64,000 nt of DNA from Henricia sp. BOLD:AAB3569 (Eukaryota > Echinodermata > Asteroidea > Spinulosida > Echinasteridae). Position numbers and translations under genes: made by a program. Under the pieces are notes generated by a model that was not told where the DNA came from, ran no database searches, and saw nothing but the letters and a program-made list of their open reading frames with translations. Positions within the stretch are counted from its first letter, which is position 1, and every line of letters begins with the position of its first letter. The DNA lies in contig JBBELK010000304.1 in the NCBI GenBank assembly GCA_037783545.1, forward strand, positions 1 to 64,000, in the 5' to 3' direction. Positions 38,018-49,800 of the stretch are shown piece by piece.

Positions 38018-40498
38018 TCAACGGCCGTACAAATGTACACCAGCGCGGCGCAGGGTGTCCCAACAGCCACGGTTAGGGGAATAACCACGCAGCCGAGCTC
38101 CGTTTTCCCTAAACTCTGAAATTTCTCCGTCATTTCCCAGCGAAAATCTGTCAATTTTGCATGACAAGTGCGGAATATATACAGTTTGGAGCATGCAAAA
38201 TTTGAAGTTGGTTGGAAAATTCCTTGATTTCCAAATTTGCCGGCATTTGGGACACACTTTGACCTAATTCCCGTCACAATCTGGGGTGAGTCAACGGCCG
38301 TACAAATGTACACCAGCGCGGCGCATGCGCAGGGTGTCCCAACAGCCACGGTTAGGGGAATAACCACGCAGCCGAGCTCCGTTTTCCCTAAACTCTGAAA
38401 TTTCTCCGTCATTTCCCAGCGAAAATCTGTCAATTTTGCATGACAAGTGCGGAATATATACAGTTTGGAGCATGCAAAATTTGAAGTTGGTTGGAAAATT
38501 CCTTGATTTCCAAATTTGCCGGCATTTGGGACACACTTTGACCTAATTCCCGTCACAATCTGGGGTGAGTCAACGGCCGTACAAATGTACACCAGCGCGG
38601 CGCAGGGTGTCCCAACAGCCACGGTTAGGGGAATAACCACGCAGCCGAGCTCCGTTTTCCCTAAACTCTGAAATTTCTCCGTCATTTCCCAGCGAAAATC
38701 TGTCAATTTTGCATGACAAGTGCGGAATATATACAGTTTGGAGCATGCAAAATTTGAAGTTGGTTGGAAAATTCCTTGATTTCCAAATTTGCCGGCATTT
38801 GGGACACACTTTGACCTAATTCCCGTCACAATCTGGGGTGAGTCAACGGCCGTACAAATGTACACCAGCGCGGCGCATGCGCAGGGTGTCCCAACAGCCA
38901 CGGTTAGGGGAATAACCACGCAGCCGAGCTCCGTTTTCCCTAAACTCGGAAATTTCTCCGTCATTTCCCAGCGAAAATTTGTCAATTTTGCATGACAAGT
39001 GCGGAATATATACAGTTTGGAGCATGCAAAATTTGAAGTTGGTTGGAAAATTCCTTGATTTCCAAATTTGCCGGCATTTGGGACACACTTTGACCTAATT
39101 CCCGTCACAATCTGGGGTGAGTCAACGGCCGTACAAATGTACACCAGCGCGGCGCATGCGCAGGGTGTCCCAACAGCCACGGTTAGGGGAATAACCACGC
39201 AGCCGAGCTCCGTTTTCCCTAAACTCGGAAATTTCTCCGTCATTTCCCAGCGAAAATCTGTCAATTTTGCATGACAAGTGCGGAATATATACAGTTTGGA
39301 GCATGCAAAATTTGAAGTTGGTTGGAAAATTCCTTGATTTCCAAATTTGCCGGCATTTGGGACACACTTTGACCTAATTCCCGTCACAATCCGGGGTGAG
39401 TCAACGGCCGTACAAATGTACACCAGCGCGGCGCATGCGCAGGGTGTCCCAACAGCCACGGTTAGGGGAATAACCACGCAGCCGAGCTCCGTTTTCCCTA
39501 AACTCTGAAATTTCTCCGTCATTTCCCAGCGAAAATCTGTCAATTTTGCATGACAAGTGCGGAATATGTACAGTTTGGAGCATGCAAAATTTGAAGTTGG
39601 TTGGAAAATTCCTTGATTTCCAAATTTGCCGGCATTTGGGACACACTTTGACCTAATTCCCGTCACAATCAGGGGTGAGTCAACGGCCGTACAAATGTAC
39701 ACCAGCGCGGCGCAGGGTGTCCCAACAGCCACGGTTAGGGGAATAACCACGCAGCCGAGCTCCGTTTTCCCTAAACTCTGAAATTTCTCCGTCATTTCCC
39801 AGCGAAAATCTGTCAATTTTGCATGACAAGTGCGGAATATATACAGTTTGGAGCATGCAAAATTTGAAGTTGGTTGGAAAATTCCTTGATTTCCAAATTT
39901 GCCGGCATTTGGGACACACTTTGACCTAATTCCCGTCACAATCTGGGGTGAGTCAACGGCCGTACAAATGTACACCAGCGCGGCGCAGGGTGTCCCAACA
40001 GCCACGGTTAGGGGAATAACCACGCAGCCGAGCTCCGTTTTCCCTAAACTCTGAAATTTCTCCGTAATTTCCCAGCGAAAATCTGTCAATTTTGCATGAC
40101 AAGTGCGGAATATATACAGTTTGGAGCATGCAAAATTTGAAGTTGGTTGGAAAATTCCTTGATTTCCAAATTTGCCGGCATTTGGGACACACTTTGACCT
40201 AATTCCCGTCACAATCTGGGGTGAGTCAACGGCCGTACAAATGTACACCAGCGCGGCGCAGGGTGTCCCAACAGCCACGGTTATGGGAATAACCACGCAG
40301 CCGAGCTCCGTTTTCCCTAAACTCTGAAATTTCTCCGTCATTTCTCAGCGAAAATCTGTCAATTTTGCATGACAAGTGCGGAATATATACAGTTTGGAGC
40401 ATGCAAAATTTGAAGTTGGTTGGAAAATTCCTTGATTTCCAAATTTGCCGGCATTTGGGACACACTTTGACCTAATTCCCGTCACAATCTGGGGTGAG
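38018..40498 (+). repeat. 9-monomer higher-order repeat, copy 2 (2481 bp)
   Basis: Monomers at 38018, 38291, 38570, 38843, 39122, 39401, 39680, 39953 and 40226, with the same lengths in the same order as copy 1 and all its marks. I found no difference between the two copies in the positions compared, so the duplication is recent or recently homogenised. Similarity stops soon after 40498: the next units (40772 with GCACAATTTG, then 41045) no longer follow the pattern. Confidence 0.95.
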
Positions 40499-42706
40499 TC
40501 AACGGCCGTACAAATGTACACCAGCGCGGCGCAGGGTGTCCCAACAGCCACGGTTAGGGGAATAACCACGCAGCCGAGCTCCGTTTTCCCTAAACTCTGA
40601 AATTTCTCCGTCATTTCCCAGCGAAAATCTGTCAATTTTGCATGACAAGTGCGGAATATATACAGTTTGGAGCATGCAAAATTTGAAGTTGGTTGGAAAA
40701 TTCCTTGATTTCCAAATTTGCCGGCATTTGGGACACACTTTGACCTAATTCCCGTCACAATCTGGGGTGAGTCAACGGCCGTACAAATGTACACCAGCGC
40801 GGCGCAGGGTGTCCCAACAGCCACGGTTAGGGGAATAACCACGCAGCCGAGCTCCGTTTTCCCTAAACTCTGAAATTTCTCCGTCATTTCCCAGCGAAAA
40901 TCTGTCAATTTTGCATGACAAGTGCGGAATATATACAGTTTGGAGCATGCACAATTTGAAGTTGGTTGGAAAATTCCTTGATTTCCAAATTTGCCGGCAT
41001 TTGGGACACACTTTGACCTAATTCCCGTCACAATCTGGGGTGAGTCAACGGCCGTACAAATGTACACCAGCGCGGCGCATGCGCAGGGTGTCCCAACAGC
41101 CACGGTTAGGGGAATAACCACGCAGCCGCGCTCCGTTTTCCCTAAACTCTGAAATTTCTCCGTCATTTCCCAGCGAAAATCTGTCAATTTTGCATGACAA
41201 GTGCGGAATATATACAGTTTGGAGCATGCAAAATTTGAAGTTGGTTGGAAAATTCCTTGATTTCCAAATTTGCCGGCATTTGGGACACACTTTGACCTAA
41301 TTCCCGTCACAATCTGGGGTGAGTCAACGGCCGTACAAATGTACACCAGCGCGGCGCAGGGTGTCCCAACAGCCACGGTTAGGGGAATAACCACGCAGCC
41401 GAGCTCCGTTTTCCCTAAACTCTGAAATTTCTCCATCATTTCCCAGCGAAAATCTGTCAATTTTGCATGACAAGTGCGGAATATATACAGTTTGGAGCAT
41501 GCAAAATTTGAAGTTGGTTGGAAAATTCCTTGATTTCCAAATTTGCCGGCATTTGGGACACACTTTGACCTAATTCCCGTCACAATCTGGGGTGAGTCAA
41601 CGGCCGTACAAATGTACACCAGCGCGGCGCATGCGCAGGGTGTCCCAACAGCCACGGTTAGGGGAATAACCACGCAGCCGAGCTCCGTTTTCCCTAAACT
41701 CTGAAATTTCTCCGTCATTTCCCAGCGAAAATCTGTCAATTTTGCATGACAAGTGCGGAATATATACAGTTTGGAGCATGCAAAATTTGAAGTTGGTTGG
41801 AAAATTCCTTGATTTCCAAATTTGCCGGCATTTGGGACACACTTTTACCTAATTCCCGTCACAATCTGGGGTGAGTCAACGGCCGTACAAATGTACACCA
41901 GCGCGGCGCATGCGCAGGGTGTCCCAACAGCCACGGTTAGGGGAATAACCACGCAGCCGAGCTCCGTTTTCCCTAAACTCTGAAATTTCTCCGTCATTTC
42001 CCAGCGAAAATCTGTCAATTTTGCATGACAAGTGCGGAATATATACAGTTTGGAGCATGCAAAATTTGAAGTTGGTTGGAAAATTCCTTGATTTCCAAAT
42101 TTGCCGGCATTTGGGACACACTTTGACCTAATTCCCGTCACAATCTGGGGTGAGTCAACGGCCGTACAAATGTACACCAGCGCGGCGCATGCGCAGGGTG
42201 TCCCAACAGCCACGGTCAGGGGAATAACCACGCAGCCGAGCTCCGTTTTCCCTAAACTCTGAAATTTCTCCGTCATTTCCCAGCGAAAATCTGTCAATTT
42301 TGCATGACAAGTGCGGAATATATACAGTTTGGAGCATGCAAAATTTGAAGTTGGTTGGAAAATTCCTTGATTTCCAAATTTGCCGGCATTTGGGACACAC
42401 TTTGACCTAATTCCCGTCACAATCTGGGGTGAGTCAACGGCCGTACAAATGTACACCAGCGCGGCGCAGGGTGTCCCAACAGCCACGGTTAGGGGAATAA
42501 CCACGCAGCCGAGCTCCGTTTTCCCTAAACTCTGAAATTTCTCCGTCATTTCCCAGCGAAAATCTGTCAATTTTGCATGACAAGTGCGGAATATATACAG
42601 TTTGGAGCATGCAAAATTTGAAGTTGGTTGGAAAATTCCTTGATTTCCAAATTTGCCGGCATTTGGGACACACTTTGACCTAATTCCCGTCACAATCTGG
42701 GGTGAG

Positions 42707-43816
42707 TCAACGGCCGTACAAATGTACACCAGCGCGGCGCAGGGTGTCCCAACAGCCACGGTTAGGGGAATAACCACGCAGCCGAGCTCCGTTTTCCCTA
42801 AACTCTGAAATTTCTCCGTCATTTCCCAGCGAAAATCTGTCAATTTTGCATGACAAGTGCGGAATATATACAGTTTGGAGCATGCAAAATTTGAAGTTGG
42901 TTGGAAAATTCCTTGATTTCCAAATTTGCCGGCATTTGGGACACACTTTGACCTAATTCCCGTCACAATCTGGGGTGAGTCAACGGCCGTACAAATGTAC
43001 ACCAGCGCGGCGCATGCGCAGGGTGTCCCAACAGCCACGGTTAGGGGAATAACCACGCAGCCGAGCTCCGTTTTCCCTAAACTCTGAAATTTCTCCGTCA
43101 TTTCCCAGCGAAAATCTGTCAATTTTGCATGACAAGTGCGGAATATATACAGTTTGGAGCATGCAAAATTTGAAGTTGGTTGGAAAATTCCTTGATTTCC
43201 AAATTTGCCGGCATTTGGGACACACTTTTACCTAATTCCCGTCACAATCTGGGGTGAGTCAACGGCCGTACAAATGTACACCAGCGCGGCGCATGCGCAG
43301 GGTGTCCCAACAGCCACGGTTAGGGGAATAACCACGCAGCCGAGCTCCGTTTTCCCTAAACTCTGAAATTTCTCCGTCATTTCCCAGCGAAAATCTGTCA
43401 ATTTTGCATGACAAGTGCGGAATATATACAGTTTGGAGCATGCAAAATTTTAAGTTGGTTGGAAAATTCCTTGATTTCCAAATTTGCCGGCATTTGGGAC
43501 ACACTTTGACCTAATTCCCGTCACAATCTGGGGTGAGTCAACGGCCGTACCAATGTACACCAGCGCGGCGCATGCGCAGGGTGTCCCAACAGCCACGGTT
43601 AGGGGAATAACCACGCAGCCGAGCTCCGTTTTCCCTAAACTCTGAAATTTCTCCGTCATTTCCCAGCGAAAATCTGTCAATTTTGCATGACAAGTGCGGA
43701 ATATATACAGTTTGGAGCATGCAAAATTTGAAGTTGGTTGGAAAATTCCTTGATTTCCAAATTTGCCGGCATTTGGGACACACTTTGACCTAATTCCCGT
43801 CACAATCTGGGGTGAG
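42707..43816 (+). repeat. 4-monomer higher-order repeat, copy 1 (1110 bp)
   Basis: Units 42707 (273), 42980, 43259 and 43538 (279 each). Marks: CACTTTTACC at the end of 42980 (43223-43232), AAAATTTTAAGTTGG in 43259 (43445) and CGTACCAATG near the start of 43538. All three recur exactly 1110 bp later. Confidence 0.92.
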
Positions 43817-44926
43817 TCAACGGCCGTACAAATGTACACCAGCGCGGCGCAGGGTGTCCCAACAGCCACGGTTAGGGGAATAACCACGCAGCCGAGCTCC
43901 GTTTTCCCTAAACTCTGAAATTTCTCCGTCATTTCCCAGCGAAAATCTGTCAATTTTGCATGACAAGTGCGGAATATATACAGTTTGGAGCATGCAAAAT
44001 TTGAAGTTGGTTGGAAAATTCCTTGATTTCCAAATTTGCCGGCATTTGGGACACACTTTGACCTAATTCCCGTCACAATCTGGGGTGAGTCAACGGCCGT
44101 ACAAATGTACACCAGCGCGGCGCATGCGCAGGGTGTCCCAACAGCCACGGTTAGGGGAATAACCACGCAGCCGAGCTCCGTTTTCCCTAAACTCTGAAAT
44201 TTCTCCGTCATTTCCCAGCGAAAATCTGTCAATTTTGCATGACAAGTGCGGAATATATACAGTTTGGAGCATGCAAAATTTGAAGTTGGTTGGAAAATTC
44301 CTTGATTTCCAAATTTGCCGGCATTTGGGACACACTTTTACCTAATTCCCGTCACAATCTGGGGTGAGTCAACGGCCGTACAAATGTACACCAGCGCGGC
44401 GCATGCGCAGGGTGTCCCAACAGCCACGGTTAGGGGAATAACCACGCAGCCGAGCTCCGTTTTCCCTAAACTCTGAAATTTCTCCGTCATTTCCCAGCGA
44501 AAATCTGTCAATTTTGCATGACAAGTGCGGAATATATACAGTTTGGAGCATGCAAAATTTTAAGTTGGTTGGAAAATTCCTTGATTTCCAAATTTGCCGG
44601 CATTTGGGACACACTTTGACCTAATTCCCGTCACAATCTGGGGTGAGTCAACGGCCGTACCAATGTACACCAGCGCGGCGCATGCGCAGGGTGTCCCAAC
44701 AGCCACGGTTAGGGGAATAACCACGCAGCCGAGCTCCGTTTTCCCTAAACTCGGAAATTTCTCCGTCATTTCCCAGCGAAAATTTGTCAATTTTGCATGA
44801 CAAGTGCGGAATATATACAGTTTGGAGCATGCAAAATTTGAAGTTGGTTGGAAAATTCCTTGATTTCCAAATTTGCCGGCATTTGGGACACACTTTGACC
44901 TAATTCCCGTCACAATCTGGGGTGAG
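43817..44926 (+). repeat. 4-monomer higher-order repeat, copy 2 (1110 bp)
   Basis: Units 43817, 44090, 44369 and 44648 repeat the marks of copy 1 at +1110. The last unit keeps CGTACCAATG at its start but then has the CTCGGAAATTT/AAAATTTGTC variants that copy 1 lacks. The copied tract therefore ends inside this monomer, within about 80 bp after the CGTACCAATG mark. Confidence 0.9.
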
Positions 44927-46867
44927 TCAACGGCCGTACAAATGTACACCAGCGCGGCGCATGCGCAGGGTGTCCCAACAGCCACGGTTAGGGGAATAAC
45001 CACGCAGCCGAGCTCCGTTTTCCCTAAACTCTGAAATTTCTCCGTCATTTCCCAGCGAAAATCTGTCAATTTTGCATGACAAGTGCGGAATATATACAGT
45101 TTGGAGCATGCAAAATTTGAAGTTGGTTGGAAAATTCCTTGATTTCCAAATTTGCCGGCATTTGGGACACACTTTGACCTAATTTCCGTCACAATCTGGG
45201 GTGAGTCAACGGCCGTACAAATGTACACCAGCGCGGCGCATGCGCAGGGTGTCCCAACAGCCACGGTTAGGGGAATAACCACGCAGCCGAGCTCCGTTTT
45301 CCCTAAACTCTGAAATTTCTCCGTCATTTCCCAGCGAAAATCTGTCAATTTTGCATGACAAGTGCGGAATATATACAGTTTGGAGCATGCAAAATTTGAA
45401 GTTGGTTGGAAAATTCCTTGATTTCCAAATTTGCCGGCATTTGGGACACACTTTGACCTAATTCCCGTCACAATCCGGGGTGAGTCAACGGCCGTACAGA
45501 TGTACACCAGCGCGGCGCATGCGCAGGGTGTCCCAACAGCCACGGTTAGGGGAATAACCACGCAGCCGAGCTCCGTTTTCCCTAAACTCTGAAATTTCTC
45601 CGTCATTTCCCAGCGAAAATCTGTCAATTTTGCATGACAAGTGCGGAATATATACAGTTTGGAGCATGCAAAATTTGAAGTTGGTTGGAAAATTCCTTGA
45701 TTTCCAAATTTGCCGGCATTTGGGACACACTTTGACCTAATTCCCGTCACAATCTGGGGTGAGTCAACGGCCGTACAAATGTACACCAGCGCGGCGCAGG
45801 GTGTCCCAACAGCCACGGTTAGGGGAATAACCACGCAGCCGAGCTCCGTTTTCCCTAAACTCTGAAATTTCTCCGTCATTTCCCAGCGAAAATCTGTCAA
45901 TTTTGCATGACAAGTGCGGAATATATACAGTTTGGAGCATGCAAAATTTGAAGTTGGTTGGAAAATTCCTTGATTTCCAAATTTGCCGGCATTTGGGACA
46001 CACTTTGACCTAATTCCCGTCACAATCTGGGGTGAGTCAACGGCCGTACAAATGTACACCAGCGCGGCGCATGCGCAGGGTGTCCCAACAGCCACGGTTA
46101 GGGGAATAACCACGCAGCCGAGCTCCGTTTTCCCTAAACTCTGAAATTTCTCCGTCATTTCCCAGCGAAAATCTGTCAATTTTGCATGACAAGTGCGGAA
46201 TATATACAGTTTGGAGCATGCAAAATTTGAAGTTGGTTGGAAAATTCCTTGATTTCCAAATTTGCCGGCATTTGGGACACACTTTGACCTAATTCCCGTC
46301 ACAATCCGGGGTGAGTCAACGGCCGTACAAATGTACACCAGCGCGGCGCATGCGCAGGGTGTCCCAACAGCCACGGTTAGGGGATTAACCACGCAGCCGA
46401 GCTCCGTTTTCCCTAAACTCTGAAATTTCTCCGTCATTTCCCAGCGAAAATCTGTCAATTTTGCATGACAAGTGCGGAATATATACAGTTTGGAGCATGC
46501 AAAATTTGAAGTTGGTTGGAAAATTCCTTGATTTCCAAATTTGCCGGCATTTGGGACACACTTTGACCTAATTCCCGTCACAATCTGGGGTGAGTCAACG
46601 GCCGTACAAATGTACACCAGCGCGGCGCAGGGTGTCCCAACAGCCACGGTTAGGGGAATAACCACGCAGCCGAGCTCCGTTTTCCCTAAACTCTGAAATT
46701 TCTCCGTCATTTCCTAGCGAAAATCTGTCAATTTTGCATGACAAGTGCGGAATATATACAGTTTGGAGCATGCAAAATTTGAAGTTGGTTGGAAAATTCC
46801 TTGATTTCCAAATTTGCCGGCATTTGGGACACACTTTGACCTAATTCCCGTCACAATCTGGGGTGAG

Positions 46868-49800
46868 TCAACGGCCGTACAAATGTACACCAGCGCGGCG
46901 CAGGGTGTCCCAACAGCCACGGTTATGGGAATAACCACGCAGCCGAGCTCCGTTTTCCCTAAACTCTGAAATTTCTCCGTCATTTCTCAGCGAAAATCTG
47001 TCAATTTTGCATGACAAGTGCGGAATATATACAGTTTGGAGCATGCAAAATTTGAAGTTGGTTGGAAAATTCCTTGATTTCCAAATTTGCCGGCATTTGG
47101 GACACACTTTGACCTAATTCCCGTCACAATCTGGGGTGAGTCAACGGCCGTACAAATGTACACCAGCGCGGCGCAGGGTGTCCCAACAGCCACGGTTAGG
47201 GGAATAACCACGCAGCCGAGCTCCGTTTTCCCTAAACTCTGAAATTTCTCCGTCATTTCCCAGCGAAAATCTGTCAATTTTGCATGACAAGTGCGGAATA
47301 TATACAGTTTGGAGCATGCAAAATTTGAAGTTGGTTGGAAAATTCCTTGATTTCCAAATTTGCCGGCATTTGGGACACACTTTGACCTAATTCCCGTCAC
47401 AATCTGGGGTGAGTCAACGGCCGTACAAATGTACACCAGCGCGGCGCAGGGTGTCCCAACAGCCACGGTTAGGGGAATAACCACGCAGCCGAGCTCCGTT
47501 TTCCCTAAACTCTGAAATTTCTCCGTCATTTCCCAGCGAAAATCTGTCAATTTTGCATGACAAGTGCGGAATATATACAGTTTGGAGCATGCAAAATTTG
47601 AAGTTGGTTGGAAAATTCCTTGATTTCCAAATTTGCCGGCATTTGGGACACACTTTGACCTAATTCCCGTCACAATCTGGGGTGAGTCAACGGCCGTACA
47701 AATGTACACCAGCGCGGCGCATGCGCAGGGTGTCCCAACAGCCACGGTTAGGGGAATAACCACGCAGCCGAGCTCCGTTTTCCCTAAACTCTGAAATTTC
47801 TCCGTCATTTCCCAGCGAAAATCTGTCAATTTTGCATGACAAGTGCGGAATATATACAGTTTGGAGCATGCAAAATTTGAAGTTGGTTGGAAAATTCCTT
47901 GATTTCCAAATTTGCCGGCATTTGGGACACACTTTGACCTAATTCCCGTCACAATCTGGGGTGAGTCAACGGCCGTACAAATGTACACCAGCGCGGCGCA
48001 GGGTGTCCCAACAGCCACGGTTAGGGGAATAACCACGCAGCCGAGCTCCGTTTTCCCTAAACTCTGAAATTTCTCCGTCATTTCCCAGCGAAAATCTGTC
48101 AATTTTGCATGACAAGTGCGGAATATATACAGTTTGGAGCATGCAAATTTTGAAGTTGGTTGGAAAATTCCTTGATTTCCAAATTTGCCGGCATTTGGGA
48201 CACACTTTGACCTAATTCCCGTCACAATCTGGGGTGAGTCAACGGCCGTACAAATGTACACCAGCGCGGCGCATGCGCAGGGTGTCCCAACAGCCACGGT
48301 TAGGGGAATAACCACGCAGCCGAGCTCCGTTTTCCCTAAACTCTGAAATTTCTCCGTCATTTCCCAGCGAAAATCTGTCAATTTTGCATGACAAGTGCGG
48401 AATATATACAGTTTGGAGCATGCAAAATTTGAAGTTGGTTGGAAAATTCCTTGATTTCCAAATTTGCCGGCATTTGGGACACACTTTGACCTAATTCCCG
48501 TCACAATCTGGGGTGAGTCAACGGCCGTACAAATGTACACCAGCGCGGCGCATGCGCAGGGTGTCCCAACAGCCACGGTTAGGGGAATAACCACGCAGCC
48601 GAGCTCCGTTTTCCCTAAACTCTGAAATTTCTCCGTCATTTCCCAGCGAAAATCTGTCAATTTTGCATGACAAGTGCGGAATATATACAGTTTGGAGCAT
48701 GCAAAATTTGAAGTTGGTTGGAAAATTCCTTGATTTCCAAATTTGCCGGCATTTGGGACACACTTTGACCTAATTCCCGTCACAATCTGGGGTGAGTCAA
48801 CGGCCGTACAAATGTACACCAGCGCGGCGCATGCGCAGGGTGTCCCAACAGCCACGGTTAGGGGAATAACCACGCAGCCGAGCTCCGTTTTCCCTAAACT
48901 CGGAAATTTCTCCGTCATTTCCCAGCGAAAATTTGTCAATTTTGCATGACAAGTGCGGAATATATACAGTTTGGAGCATGCAAAATTTGAAGTTGGTTGG
49001 AAAATTCCTTGATTTCCAAATTTGCCGGCATTTGGGACACACTTTGACCTAATTCCCGTCACAATCTGGGGTGAGTCAACGGCCGTACAAATGTACACCA
49101 GCGCGGCGCATGCGCAGGGTGTCCCAACAGCCACGGTTAGGGGAATAACCACGCAGCCGAGCTCCGTTTTCCCTAAACTCTGAAATTTCTCCGTCATTTC
49201 CCAGCGAAAATCTGTCAATTTTGCATGACAAGTGCGGAATATATACAGTTTGGAGCATGCAAAATTTGAAGTTGGTTGGAAAATTCCTTGATTTCCAAAT
49301 TTGCCGGCATTTGGGACACACTTTGACCTAATTCCCGTCACAATCTGGGGTGAGTCAACGGCCGTACAAATGTACACCAGCGCGGCGCATGCGCAGGGTG
49401 TCCCAACAGCCACGGTTAGGGGAATAACCACGCAGCCGAGCTCCGTTTTCCCTAAACTCTGAAATTTCTCCGTCATTTCCCAGCGAAAATCTGTCAATTT
49501 TGCATGACAAGTGCGGAATATATACAGTTTGGAGCATGCAAAATTTGAAGTTGGTTGGAAAATTCCTTGATTTCCAAATTTGCCGGCATTTGGGACACAC
49601 TTTTACCTAATTCCCGTCACAATCTGGGGTGAGTCAACGGCCGTACAAATGTACACCAGCGCGGCGCATGCGCAGGGTGTCCCAACAGCCACGGTTAGGG
49701 GAATAACCACGCAGCCGAGCTCCGTTTTCCCTAAACTCGGAAATTTCTCCGTCATTTCCCAGCGAAAATTTGTCAATTTTGCATGACAAGTGCGGAATAT

